Positions 7,616 to 16,063 of a DNA stretch of 39,888 nucleotides are shown one piece after another. A model generated the notes under the pieces. The model worked only from the letters and a program-made list of their open reading frames with translations, did not search any database and was not told the origin of the DNA. Position 1 is the first letter of the stretch; every line of letters starts with the position of its first letter. The DNA is taken from NCBI GenBank assembly GCA_015233055.1, contig JADFYN010000007.1:574-40461 (forward strand). Direction: 5' to 3'. The translations under genes and the position numbers were made by a program. The DNA is from Deltaproteobacteria bacterium. GTDB lineage: Bacteria > Desulfobacterota > JADFXK01.

Positions 7616-9379
7616 ATGGCTCTTGATCCAACCAAACATGCTGATTGGGAAATCGCAGAAGACGCAGAAAAGTCAATGAAGAAGGTCTATCAACTGGCTG
7701 AAGAGCTGGGCCTGACCCAAGACGAACTTATTCCTCACGGCCACTATGTAGCCAAAGTGGATTTTGCTAAGGTTCTGGATCGGTTGAAGGACAAACCAGA
7801 TGCCAAATACATCGACGTGACGGCTATCACCCCCACCCCCCTGGGCGAAGGCAAAAGCACCTCCTCCATGGGCTTGATCGAAGGCATGGGCAAAAGAGGC
7901 CTGAAGGTCATCGGCGCCATCCGGCAACCATCGGGCGGCCCCACCATGAACATTAAAGGATCTGCGGCAGGCGGCGGTTTGGCCCAATGCGTTCCTCTGA
8001 CCCCCTTCTCTTTAGGCCTGACCGGCGACATCAACGCCATCATGAATGCGCACAACCTGGGCATGGTCGCCATGACCTCCCGGATGCAACACGAATTCAA
8101 TTACAATGACGCCCAGATGGCCAAACGCGGTTTGCGTCGCCTGGATATGGATCCCCGCAACGTGGAAATGGGCTGGATCATCGACTTCTGCGCCCAATCC
8201 TTAAGAAACATCATCATCGGTCTCGGCGGCAAGATGGACGGCCTCATGATGCAGTCTAAGTTCGGCATCGCCGTTTCCTCCGAGATTATGGCTATCCTGG
8301 CCGTGTCCACCAGCTTGAAAGACATGCGGGAAAGAATGGGCAAGATCGTCGTCGCCTACTCCAAGGCGGGCGACCCGGTCACCACTTCCGATCTCGACGT
8401 AGCCGGCGCCATGACTGCCTGGATGGTCGAGGCTCTGAACCCCAACCTGCTGCAAACCATCGAAGGACAGCCGGTATTCGTCCACGCCGGTCCTTTCGCC
8501 AATATCGCCATTGGTCAGTCCTCCATCGTCGCCGACAGAGTCGCCTTGAAACTGGCTGACTATCATGTCACCGAAAGCGGCTTCGGCGCCGACATCGGCT
8601 TTGAGAAGTTCTGGAACTTGAAGTGCCGTTATTCCGGCTTGAAGCCCCACTGCGCCGTGATCGTGGCCACCATCCGCGCCCTGAAGTGCCATGGCGGCGG
8701 GCCCAGAGTCGTCCCCGGCCAACCCATGGATCCGGCCTACAAAGAAGAAAACGTCGGCTTGGTCGATAAAGGCTGCGCCAACCTGGTTCACCACATCAAC
8801 ACCGTCCGTAAAGCCGGCATCAACCCGGTGGTCTGCATCAACGCCTTCTACACGGATACCAAAGACGAAATCGCTGTGGTTAAGAAACACGCTGAAGCCG
8901 CCGGCGCCCGCGTGGCCGTGTCCAAACACTGGGAAAAAGGTGGCGACGGCGCCCTGGAATTTGCCGACGCGGTTGTTGACGCCTGTAACGACAAGACCGA
9001 TTTCAAGTTCCTGTACGACCTGTCCATGCCCTTAAGAGACCGCATCGCCTTGATCTGTAAAGAAGTTTACGGTGGCGAAGGCGTGGAATACTCCCCCGAG
9101 GCTTTGGCTAAGGCCCAAAAAATTGAGAAGGACCCCGTCTTGTCTCAACTGGGCACCTGCATGGTCAAGACCCACCTGAGCCTGTCTGCTGACCCGACGA
9201 TCAAAGGCGTGCCGAAGGGCTTTAAGCTGTTCGTCCGTGACATCCTGACCTACGGTGGAGCCGGCTTTGTCGTGCCCGTCGCCGGAGCCATCAGCCTGAT
9301 GCCCGGAACCGCTTCCGACCCGGCCTATCGCCGCATCGATGTCGACGTGGAAACAGGAAAAGTCAAGGGCGTGTTCTAA
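7616..9379 (+). CDS. fhs: Formate-tetrahydrofolate ligase
   Basis: Catalyses the ATP-dependent joining of formate to tetrahydrofolate to give 10-formyl-THF, the entry (or, in reverse, exit) step of the methyl branch of the Wood-Ljungdahl pathway. The protein has 587 residues, slightly over the usual 555-560. The ATG at 7616 is chosen because AAGGAGG lies just upstream; a longer frame back to 7487 overlaps the structured leader. The P-loop-like [12 protein letters not shown] near residue 58 is the family signature, and the sequence is co-linear with known Fhs to the end. Codon use is strongly biased to C-ending codons, more so than in the neighbours, suggesting high expression. A factor-independent terminator follows 35 bases after the stop. 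Confidence 0.96.
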   Translation: MALDPTKHADWEIAEDAEKSMKKVYQLAEELGLTQDELIPHGHYVAKVDFAKVLDRLKDKPDAKYIDVTAITPTPLGEGKSTSSMGLIEGMGKRGLKVIGAIRQPSGGPTMNIKGSAAGGGLAQCVPLTPFSLGLTGDINAIMNAHNLGMVAMTSRMQHEFNYNDAQMAKRGLRRLDMDPRNVEMGWIIDFCAQSLRNIIIGLGGKMDGLMMQSKFGIAVSSEIMAILAVSTSLKDMRERMGKIVVAYSKAGDPVTTSDLDVAGAMTAWMVEALNPNLLQTIEGQPVFVHAGPFANIAIGQSSIVADRVALKLADYHVTESGFGADIGFEKFWNLKCRYSGLKPHCAVIVATIRALKCHGGGPRVVPGQPMDPAYKEENVGLVDKGCANLVHHINTVRKAGINPVVCINAFYTDTKDEIAVVKKHAEAAGARVAVSKHWEKGGDGALEFADAVVDACNDKTDFKFLYDLSMPLRDRIALICKEVYGGEGVEYSPEALAKAQKIEKDPVLSQLGTCMVKTHLSLSADPTIKGVPKGFKLFVRDILTYGGAGFVVPVAGAISLMPGTASDPAYRRIDVDVETGKVKGVF

Positions 9380-9413
9380 CATCCGCTCCAGACAATAAAT
9401 AGCTAAAACATTT

Positions 9414-9444
9414 CAGGGGGCCTTCGGGTCCCCTGATTTTTTTT
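9414..9444 (+). terminator. Terminator of fhs
   Basis: CAGGGG (9414-9419) pairs with CCCCTG (9430-9435) and is followed by one A and eight T (9437-9444), a typical intrinsic terminator 35 bases after the fhs stop. Confidence 0.85.
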
Positions 9445-9570
9445 GGGAGGTATCACAACGGAAGTTCAGACCACGGGCTTGGGTTGAGTATAAACGACGA
9501 AGGGGAATTTGGGGAGTGTCCGGAGATGTGATGTTTCGACAACCGGTGAGATCAAGTGGGGAAATAAATG

Positions 9571-9629
9571 AAGCCGGGTCTGGGGGGGGACCCGGCTTGC
9601 AGAAAGGAGGAAAGATGATCTTAACTTAA
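9571..9629 (+). other. Hairpin, SD and micro-ORF (module 1)
   Basis: AAGCCGGGTC (9571-9580) pairs perfectly with GACCCGGCTT (9589-9598) around a T-G7 loop. AAAGGAGGAAAG follows at once and an ATG at 9615 opens a four-codon frame ending in TAA (9627-9629). The hairpin lacks a T-tract, so it is not a normal terminator. A similar arrangement occurs at 9808-9877. Confidence 0.45.
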
Positions 9630-9678
9630 TGGAGGTTTATTAATTTTATTATAACCCGCTTAGGGATTTTTTGTTGCC

Positions 9679-9709
9679 TTGCCTTTTTTAATATGCAATT
9701 TACTTGCCA
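9679..9709 (+). repeat. 30-base direct repeat, copy 1
   Basis: The segment begins TTGCCTT, contains ATGCAATT and ends CTTGCCA; it recurs at 9881-9910 with about five differences. Each copy lies downstream of one hairpin/SD module. Confidence 0.55.
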
Positions 9710-9807
9710 GCTAGCCCATCAAATCCTGCCGTCAACCATTTTATCCGCACAAAGGCTTCGATCGGTGCCTGGAGTCCAGGGATTTGAGGCCCGTTTATTC
9801 AATAAAA

Positions 9808-9877
9808 AAGCCGGACTACCAAAGGCAGCAACCGGCTTCTTTATAAGGAGAAAAGAGTTATGAAACGGGGGGGGTAA
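9808..9877 (+). other. Hairpin, SD and micro-ORF (module 2)
   Basis: AAGCCGG (9808-9814) pairs with CCGGCTT (9832-9838), flanked by an A-run and TTCTTT. AAGGAG (about 9845-9850) and an ATG at 9860 follow, with a five-codon frame containing a G8 tract and ending at 9877. The order matches module 1. Confidence 0.45.
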
Positions 9878-9880
9878 AGC

Positions 9881-9910
9881 TTGCCTTCTTATGATGCAAT
9901 TAGCTTGCCA
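9881..9910 (+). repeat. 30-base direct repeat, copy 2
   Basis: Second copy of the segment at 9679-9709, here directly after the micro-ORF of module 2. Confidence 0.55.
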
Positions 9911-10148
9911 AATTTCCAATATTTCGTTAAATCAGGTCAATAAAGCTGTCTAATCAGGAATTAATTGTTATATTTAAGTATGATATGGAATATGACATGA
10001 GCCGTCATATTTTTGTCCGTCCGAGTCGCCTGGATGTCGGTCTCTTGACGTTGGGCTAACTGATGTAAAAAAAATTATACACACCTGTCCTAAACCGTCC
10101 TCACCACCAGGTTAACATATTAAAAACACGCAACATATAGTTCAGTAC

Positions 10149-10190
10149 AAAAAACTTTACATCAATCCGCTAATGTAAAAAAAACTTTAC
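10149..10190. repeat. AT-rich direct and inverted repeats
   Basis: AAAAAACTTTAC occurs at 10149-10160 and again at 10179-10190. Between them TTTACAT (10156-10162) and ATGTAAA (10173-10179) form an inverted repeat with a 10-base spacer. A further ATGTAAAAAAAA lies near 10063. This may be a protein-binding cluster; the binder is unknown. Confidence 0.35.
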
Positions 10191-10300
10191 TCAGTTGATA
10201 CAATTGGACATTTTACCTCTGCTGCCTTCCTTTGGGGAGTCTGCCGGGGGAAGTCTACCGGCCAAAACGTAAGTCACCCCGAATGTACCGTTACCAGCCT

Positions 10301-11677
10301 TTAACTTAGTGAAATATTGTATTTTTTTATCTTATACCCCATTAGGCCGCGGGAAATTCCCAAGGCCTCGGCCGCCTGTGACTGGACGAACTTAGCTTTT
10401 TTTAAGGCATTACGGATCATCATCTCTTCCATCTGCTCCAGGGCATCCTGAAGTTTGGTATGCGGAGCCAGTAATTGATCAATAGCAGATTCTCCCCGGG
10501 TTTTATCCTGGAATTCCTCAGGGAGGTCAACCACAGTCAACTCCGACCCGCCACAGAGGATCACCGCCCGCTCGATCACATGCTCCAGCTCACGCACATT
10601 GCCCGGCCAATCGTATTCATAAATTCTTCTTAACGCTTCGGGTGAGATGCTATAGACGCTTTTGTTTTCATCCATCGCGTATTTTTTAATGAAATGATTA
10701 ACCAGTAACAATATATCGTCAGGACGATCCCTTAAAGGGGGCACAACTATATGAACTACGTTCAACCGATAAAAAAGATCCTCCCGGAAAGTTCCTTTTT
10801 TAATCAAGGTTCTCAGGTCCTTATTTGATGCTGCGACAATCCGGACATCGACTTTCAGCGTTCGGGTACCACCCACCCGTTCAAACTCCATCTCTTGCAA
10901 AACCCGAAGCAATTTGACCTGGAGTTGAGTTGACATTTCACCAACTTCGTCGAGAAAGAGAGTGCCTTTGTCGGCCAACTCAAAACGGCCTTTTTTGCCG
11001 GCGATGGCTCCGGTGAAAGAGCCCTTTTCGTGTCCGAATAATTCGCTTTCCAGCAATGACTCCGTAAGTGCCGTGCAATTCACGGAAATGTAAGGTTTGT
11101 CACGCCGGCGACTGTTAAAATGGATTGACCGGGCGATAAGTTCCTTTCCCGTACCGGATTCACCGATGATCAGCACCGAGGCCTTGGTGTCGGCAACCTT
11201 CCGGATTAGTTCGTAGGTCTTCTGCATGGGCTTGCTCTTGCCCACCAGATTGTCAAACCCATATTTCTGACTCAGTTCTTCACTTAATAAGCGTTTTTCC
11301 TTGACCAGGGCGGACACCTCAAGAGCCTTGCCGACCCGTAACATCAACTCGTCATTACTATACCCGCCCTTGGTCAAATAGTCGTAAGCACCTTTCTTAA
11401 CCGCTTCGACCGCAGTATCGATGGTCCCGTCCGCGGTAAGTACGATGACCGGCAGACCGGGGTTCCTTTTCTTGGCTTCTTCTAAAAGCTGTAAACCGTC
11501 CATACCGGGCATTTTTAGATCGGTGATGACCAGATCAACTTCGTGTTCTTTAAGAACCTGCAAAGCCAGGATGCCGCTTTCCGCCGTCAAGATTTCATAA
11601 TCTCTCTCCTCTGAGAGAAGAGCTTCCAAATTGATTAGATAATTCTTTTCATCATCTACAACCAGGATGGTTTCCAT
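10301..11677 (-). CDS. NtrC-family sigma54-dependent response regulator
   Basis: A 458-residue response regulator and enhancer-binding protein. Domains in order: receiver (acidic DD near 8-9, phospho-acceptor Asp53 in VITDLKMPG, conserved Lys103), AAA+ ATPase with Walker A GESGTGKE (172-179) and GSFTGA (219-224), a conservative variant of the sigma54-contacting GAFTGA loop, and a C-terminal Fis-type helix-turn-helix ending AAEALGISRGLMGYKIKKY. It lies 40 bases downstream of the histidine kinase gene on the same strand, so the two form a ZraSR/AtoSC-like pair. Its target is unknown; the divergent porin is an obvious candidate, although the promoter seen there is of the sigma70 type. Confidence 0.93.
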   Translation of the reverse strand: METILVVDDEKNYLINLEALLSEERDYEILTAESGILALQVLKEHEVDLVITDLKMPGMDGLQLLEEAKKRNPGLPVIVLTADGTIDTAVEAVKKGAYDYLTKGGYSNDELMLRVGKALEVSALVKEKRLLSEELSQKYGFDNLVGKSKPMQKTYELIRKVADTKASVLIIGESGTGKELIARSIHFNSRRRDKPYISVNCTALTESLLESELFGHEKGSFTGAIAGKKGRFELADKGTLFLDEVGEMSTQLQVKLLRVLQEMEFERVGGTRTLKVDVRIVAASNKDLRTLIKKGTFREDLFYRLNVVHIVVPPLRDRPDDILLLVNHFIKKYAMDENKSVYSISPEALRRIYEYDWPGNVRELEHVIERAVILCGGSELTVVDLPEEFQDKTRGESAIDQLLAPHTKLQDALEQMEEMMIRNALKKAKFVQSQAAEALGISRGLMGYKIKKYNISLS

Positions 11678-11717
11678 ACTAGACTCACTGAAATAAGCTG
11701 AAAAGATATATTGTTAC

Positions 11718-13205
11718 TTAAATTACCTGCTTAGGGATGCCGGCTTCACCGGGCAACTCGGCCAAAGGAAAGCTAATAATCACCTTTGTCCCCATGGGAG
11801 AAGATTCGGCGACCGGGCTTTGGAAATCAATGACTGCGGCATGGCTGTCCAGGATATTCTTAACAATGGACAGCCCCAGTCCGGTCCCCTTTTCTTTAGT
11901 AGTAAAAAAAGGGTCACAAATTCTCTTCATCATGTCCGGATCGATTCCTTCTCCGGTATCAGCAATGCACACTTCAAACAAGCTGTTCTGATTATCATTT
12001 TTGACGGTGGTGGTCACGTTGATCCGGCCACCTGAGGGCATGGCGGCCACGGAATTGTTAAAAATATTAAGAAACGCCCGATATAGCAGGTCCGAGTCCC
12101 CCATGATATTAACACCGCCACCAACATATTTCTTTTCAAGAATAATTTGTCTAAGATCCATTTCCGAAGCTAACTGAAACAGATTCTTATCCAAGACATT
12201 TTCGACGTTGCAGGGGGCCAGCCGTGGCGTTTGAGGCCGGGCAAAGTCCAGAAATTCCGTAACGATATTATTCAACCGCCTGGATTCTTCAACAATAACC
12301 TCGGCCAGCCGATTGTTTGGCTCGTACTTGTTCATCTTCTTACCAAGCAGTTCCGCCGTACTACGAATAATTCCCAGAGGCGTCCGAATCTCATGGGCGA
12401 CTCCGGCCACCATCCGCCCCAGACCGGCCAGGCGTTCGGCTTGATTAAGCTGCTCCTCTAATTTCTTACGTTCCTGTGATCTCCGTTCGATGATTGTCTC
12501 GCCTCGTTTCACGATTTGCCGCAACACGATGAAAACCATGATCATAATTCCAAGCGAAACGCCGGAAATCAGGTATTGATTCTTGACCACATCTTCATAC
12601 TCAGTGGACAAATCTTGGGTTATCTCGAAAACGCCCAGGATGGGTCCCGTCAAGCTATAAAAAGCTTTTTCGGCGCGTAACGGAATATATGTAATTAACT
12701 TCTTCTCCTGGACAACGGTGATGAAATCAAACCACATCGAGCCGCCTTTAGAGACCAGGCGAGATGAATGCCGCCCTTTCAACGCCACCTGATAATCAAG
12801 ACCACCCTTGTTTTCTTGACCAACCAGCGCCTTGTCGGTACTATAAACAATGCTCGCCTTTAAATCAAAAATCGTCACGCGATCAATATGAAAACTGTGA
12901 ATAGTGGCCCGGACAATATTATCGAGCCGTTCATATTGAACTTCCTCCCGGAGACTGATTTCCCCAAATTTGAACACAGTCGGAACAATAAACTGCAAAA
13001 AGACCTGATGGTTTAGATTTTCGGCCAAAAGTAGGGCATACCCTTCAGAACGTTCCAAAATGGAAATCCTGGCCCGATGGCTCAGAATCCAGGTCAAGAT
13101 AATGGCCCCCAGCATGATCACAATGAAGCTGGTGAAAGAAAAATACTTGACCAGGGCGAATGGTTTGACGGCATCGACGCCGACCTGTATCTTTGCAAAT
13201 CGCAT
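11718..13205 (-). CDS. Membrane sensor histidine kinase
   Basis: A 495-residue two-transmembrane sensor kinase. TM1 spans about residues 23-42, an extracytoplasmic sensing region about 43-210 (Cache-like in size and pattern, inferred) and TM2 about 211-229. A charged linker, probably coiled coil, leads to the H-box AHEIRTPLG with phospho-accepting His271, then the N-box and the ATP-binding motifs DTGEGI and GTGLGLSIV. There is no clear HAMP domain between TM2 and the H-box. Only a weak GGTGA precedes the ATG. It should phosphorylate the NtrC-type regulator encoded next. The ligand cannot be predicted. Confidence 0.92.
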   Translation of the reverse strand: MRFAKIQVGVDAVKPFALVKYFSFTSFIVIMLGAIILTWILSHRARISILERSEGYALLLAENLNHQVFLQFIVPTVFKFGEISLREEVQYERLDNIVRATIHSFHIDRVTIFDLKASIVYSTDKALVGQENKGGLDYQVALKGRHSSRLVSKGGSMWFDFITVVQEKKLITYIPLRAEKAFYSLTGPILGVFEITQDLSTEYEDVVKNQYLISGVSLGIMIMVFIVLRQIVKRGETIIERRSQERKKLEEQLNQAERLAGLGRMVAGVAHEIRTPLGIIRSTAELLGKKMNKYEPNNRLAEVIVEESRRLNNIVTEFLDFARPQTPRLAPCNVENVLDKNLFQLASEMDLRQIILEKKYVGGGVNIMGDSDLLYRAFLNIFNNSVAAMPSGGRINVTTTVKNDNQNSLFEVCIADTGEGIDPDMMKRICDPFFTTKEKGTGLGLSIVKNILDSHAAVIDFQSPVAESSPMGTKVIISFPLAELPGEAGIPKQVI

Positions 13206-13261
13206 AAATAGTCACCATGAGGCAAGGTAGAGAATCTGACCGCAAATATCAAGATGCAATA

Positions 13262-13291
13262 ACACTACCTGGTTTCATCGGCAGATGTCAA
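13262..13291 (-). promoter_or_regulatory. Possible promoter of the kinase-regulator pair
   Basis: On the minus strand TTGACA (13291-13286) is followed after 18 bases by TAGTGT (13267-13262). The -35 is perfect and the -10 is poor. It lies about 55 bases upstream of the kinase ATG. Confidence 0.3.
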
Positions 13292-13501
13292 TAGCCCGGT
13301 TAAACATTAGGTGTAGGTGCAGTCGTCGGCCCATGCCTTTCAAGACCACGGCTATGGTCCCTAATTGAACTGCGAAAAGAAATCTTCTTAATTTTTTTCA
13401 TTTCACCAAGAAATATTTGTGAAAAAAATAACTTGTGTATCCGACGGACGACAAAATTAGTCAATCGACTCTATCACCCCGACTATTGTGTTACTTTTAT
13501 C

Positions 13502-13529
13502 TTGACAAGATCAAATCTATGAATATACT
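13502..13529 (+). promoter_or_regulatory. Sigma70 promoter of the porin gene
   Basis: TTGACA (13502-13507), a 16-base spacer and TATACT (13524-13529) match the sigma70 consensus at 11 of 12 positions. It would give a leader of about 155 bases containing the hairpin at 13612-13629. Confidence 0.7.
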
Positions 13530-13611
13530 GCTCCCCTAGATTGGGTAGGAAATCATTCCAGACCAGCCGCGGGCAGACCGCAGCAATAAATAGTCCCGAT
13601 GTAGACCACGC

Positions 13612-13629
13612 GGTGACCGGGGGGTCACC
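13612..13629 (+). promoter_or_regulatory. Hairpin in the porin leader
   Basis: GGTGACC and GGTCACC form a perfect 7-bp stem with a GGGG loop about 60 bases upstream of the porin ATG. It may stabilise the 5' end of the transcript or serve as a binding site. Confidence 0.45.
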
Positions 13630-13691
13630 ACGTAACGATACACCCCGGGGGGGGAAACATTAACTGAGATCAGTGAAAGGAGAAAAGGATT

Positions 13692-14972
13692 ATGAGAAGA
13701 GCTATTTGTATCATGGCCGTCCTGTTCGGGTTTGTTTTTTTATTGACCCAGCAGGTTATCGCTGATGACGTCCAGCCACCAGTCAAATCTTCGGCGGGTA
13801 AATCCCTAACCGATGTGCTCATGGAAAAGGGCGTTATTTCCAAAGATGAAGCTAAGGAAATTAAGAAGGACGAAGAAAAAGGCCTCAACCTGCCCAAAGG
13901 CTTGCAAGGAGTTTCGTTGGGCGGAACTTATTTTATCAATTATTTTATCCGGAACTATGACTCCGGCTCCAAAGCCAATGACAACGGGTTCTCTCTAGAC
14001 CGGGCTTACCTCACTTTGGGCAAGGAATTCACCCCCTGGTTCTCGACCCGAGCCACTGTTGACGTTACCTATGATAAAAAACGGGGCAGCACAGGTACCG
14101 ACGCCAGTGAAATCGGCTGGGAAGTCCGCATCAAGTATGCATACGGCCTGTTTGATTTCAAGAATCTATTCGGTATGGAAATGCTCGGCGACCAATTCCG
14201 GCTCCAGAGTGAAGTCGGCCTGGTCCACAACGCTTCCGATAACTATGACGACTCCCTTTGGCCATATCGGGTGGAAGGCAAAAACTTCCTGGATCGTCAC
14301 AACATCATGTCCACCTCCGACTACGGCGCCAACATGCACCTGACCTTAGGCGAGATGGACAAAGAATTTAAGGAAAGAGTTGAAAGCAAGTATGCCTCCC
14401 GTTGGGGCGGTGTGTATTTCGGTGTATACAACGGCGCCGGGTTTGACCGCAACGAACGGAACGACACCAAGTTCTTTGAAGGTCAACTCTGGATTCGGCC
14501 GCTCAACATGTTTGACTGGGGCAAAGGGATCCGGTTGGCAGCCCAATACGGCAACGGCGAAAGCGATGCTAAGTTTGCCGTCCCGGCCGGTTCTACTGCT
14601 TATCCCCAATGGAATATTCAGCTTTACACCGCGTCCTATCAACATGAGTTGTTTACCATCTTCGGTCAATACTACGCCGGGAAAGGCACCAAAACGAGCA
14701 CGGAAGAAAAGAACCGAACTGGCTGGGATGTGGCCGGTTTTGTTAAGATGCCCTTCTGGCCTTGCCTGCGCCTCTTTGCCAAATATGACGACTACACTCC
14801 CGATGACGACGCCAGAACCAGCGCCGAGGAAAAAACTCAAATATACGGTATTTCTTACGACTTAGCCAAGGGCTTGATGGTCTATACCGCTATGGAAAGA
14901 ACCAACTATGACCTCAAGAGCGCCGGTCCGGACACCAGTCTGTACCAGATGGGCCTCAAGGCTGAATTCTAA
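13692..14972 (+). CDS. Outer-membrane porin (OprO/OprP-like)
   Basis: A 426-residue predicted outer-membrane beta-barrel. An N-terminal signal peptide (MRRA, hydrophobic core, cleavage near VIA-D at about residue 25) precedes a charged segment, about residues 35-62, with SLTDVLMEKGVISKDEA, a helical spacer often seen at the N-terminus of porins in this phylum. The rest alternates aromatic and polar residues as in barrel strands, with many Tyr/Asp/Gly turns, and the chain ends in Phe (KAEF), the usual barrel-assembly signal. The family is probably phosphate-selective-porin-like (Porin_O_P), but solute specificity cannot be read. AAAGGAG precedes the ATG. It has its own promoter and a strong terminator, so it is monocistronic. 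Confidence 0.82.
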   Translation: MRRAICIMAVLFGFVFLLTQQVIADDVQPPVKSSAGKSLTDVLMEKGVISKDEAKEIKKDEEKGLNLPKGLQGVSLGGTYFINYFIRNYDSGSKANDNGFSLDRAYLTLGKEFTPWFSTRATVDVTYDKKRGSTGTDASEIGWEVRIKYAYGLFDFKNLFGMEMLGDQFRLQSEVGLVHNASDNYDDSLWPYRVEGKNFLDRHNIMSTSDYGANMHLTLGEMDKEFKERVESKYASRWGGVYFGVYNGAGFDRNERNDTKFFEGQLWIRPLNMFDWGKGIRLAAQYGNGESDAKFAVPAGSTAYPQWNIQLYTASYQHELFTIFGQYYAGKGTKTSTEEKNRTGWDVAGFVKMPFWPCLRLFAKYDDYTPDDDARTSAEEKTQIYGISYDLAKGLMVYTAMERTNYDLKSAGPDTSLYQMGLKAEF

Positions 14973-14998
14973 AATAAAATCTTAATTCTGATTTACCA

Positions 14999-15038
14999 GG
15001 GGCTGACGGTTTCAATGACCGTCAGCCCCTTTTATTTT
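14999..15038 (+). terminator. Terminator of the porin gene
   Basis: GGGGCTGACGGT (14999-15010) pairs perfectly with ACCGTCAGCCCC (15018-15029) around a 7-base loop and is followed by TTTTATTTT. Confidence 0.92.
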
Positions 15039-15047
15039 CAGAAATTA

Positions 15048-15224
15048 TAACCTGAGTTCGACGAACAGGCTAAGCGATTAGCATCAAGGGACACAATTAA
15101 ATCAATATACTACACCGAGTTACATAGATTAGGGCCTAAATATGTCTCTGGGTCTTTTCCATCTGCGTAACTCTGCGAAATCTGCGGATACATTTCTGGT
15201 ACTAAATCAAAAAACTCCATGACA
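15048..15224. repeat. Decayed second copy of the MITE-like element
   Basis: It starts with the same 17 bases as the left end of the 4491-4674 element (TAACCTGAGTTCGACGA). A near-identical core of about 57 bases around 15147-15203 follows, including TCTGCGAAATCTGCGGATA. The middle is diverged and the right terminal repeat is lost, leaving only ACTC. It sits just after the porin terminator, and the 329-bp porin-sdhB gap contains nothing else clear. Confidence 0.7.
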
Positions 15225-15301
15225 CATTCCCCTAACGCGACTGTAGCCCGCCGGTGAGGGAGGGCCACAGAGGTCACACCAAAATCTGATGAGGAAATCT
15301 A

Positions 15302-16063
15302 TTAGAACGGAGAGCCGAAGGCCGCCTTGATCAGCTCTCGATTCAGCCGGGCAATGTTGGTGATCGAAATCTCTTTGGGACATACGGCTTCACATTCAGC
15401 CTCGTTGGAACAGGCGCCAAAGCCCAGTTCATCCATTTTCCGGATCATGGCCTGGACCCGTTTCGCCGCTTCAGGCCGTCCTTGAGGTAGCAGGGCCAAC
15501 TGCGACACCTTGGCGCCGACGAAGAGCATGGCCGAGGCATTGGGACAGGCCGCCACACAGGCGCCACAACCGATACAAGCGGCCGCATCCATGGCCAATT
15601 CCGCAGTTTCTTGAGAAATCAGAATAGCATTGGCTTCGGGAACCGCTCCGGTATTGGCCGATATATAGCCACCCGTCTGGATGAGTTGATCAAACGCGCT
15701 CCGGTCCACAGCCAGGTCTTTGATGACCTTAAATGCCCGAGAACGCCACGGTTCAATAACCAGGGTATCGCGGTCGGCAAAATGCCGCATGTGCAACTGG
15801 CACAAAGTCGTGGCTTTCTGGGGGCCGTGAGGCACGCCGTTCACCACTGACCCACACATACCACAGATACCTTCCCGACAGTCATGGTCAAAGGCAATCG
15901 GGTCTTTCCCTTCCACACTAAGCCGTTCATTGACCACATCCAGCATTTCTAAAAAGGACATGTCGGTTGAAATATCCTTCGCTTGATACGTCTCAAAGGC
16001 GCCTTTGGCCTCAGACCCCGGTTGGCGCCAGACCTTTAGCGTCAGGTTGATGGTCTTGCTCAC
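15302..16063 (-). CDS. sdhB: Succinate dehydrogenase/fumarate reductase iron-sulfur subunit
   Basis: Electron-transfer subunit of 253 residues that passes electrons between the flavoprotein and the membrane quinone site. Ligands for all three clusters are visible: [2Fe-2S] Cys62, Cys67, Cys70 and Cys88; [4Fe-4S] Cys163, Cys166, Cys169 and Cys173 in [12 protein letters not shown]; and a last group Cys218, Cys224 and Cys228 ([12 protein letters not shown]), typical of the B-type enzymes of Wolinella, Bacillus and Desulfobacterota. The start is a GTG that overlaps the sdhA stop as GTGA, with AAGGAG upstream. It is the last gene of the fumarase-dehydrogenase operon. Direction (succinate oxidation or fumarate reduction) cannot be told from sequence. 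Confidence 0.95.
   Translation of the reverse strand: MSKTINLTLKVWRQPGSEAKGAFETYQAKDISTDMSFLEMLDVVNERLSVEGKDPIAFDHDCREGICGMCGSVVNGVPHGPQKATTLCQLHMRHFADRDTLVIEPWRSRAFKVIKDLAVDRSAFDQLIQTGGYISANTGAVPEANAILISQETAELAMDAAACIGCGACVAACPNASAMLFVGAKVSQLALLPQGRPEAAKRVQAMIRKMDELGFGACSNEAECEAVCPKEISITNIARLNRELIKAAFGSPF

Larger units (their letters stand above)
9445..10300. other. Large convergent non-coding region
   Basis: About 850 bases between the fhs terminator and the stop of the minus-strand regulator gene hold no recognisable protein gene. They hold a duplicated module (two strong hairpins, each followed by a Shine-Dalgarno and a micro-ORF, then a shared 30-base segment) and, at 10060-10190, AT-rich repeats around ATGTAAA. 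A convergent gap this long with so much structure may encode small transcripts, but I see no definite promoter. Confidence 0.5.
13206..13691. promoter_or_regulatory. Divergent control region of kinase and porin genes
   Basis: This 486-bp gap between divergently transcribed genes holds a strong sigma70 promoter toward the porin, a weaker one toward the kinase, a GGTGACC/GGTCACC hairpin and a G8 tract, all listed separately or below. A TTTCAC/GTGAAA inverted repeat with a 12-base spacer, flanked by T and A runs, lies near 13401-13424. The G8 tract is at 13647-13654, about 25 bases before the porin SD. No sigma54 consensus was found. Confidence 0.5.

Noticed and set aside
8201-8929. 242-codon minus-strand open frame inside fhs
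   Set aside because: Antisense to a highly expressed, codon-biased gene; Gly/Asp/Val/His-rich composition is the usual artefact.
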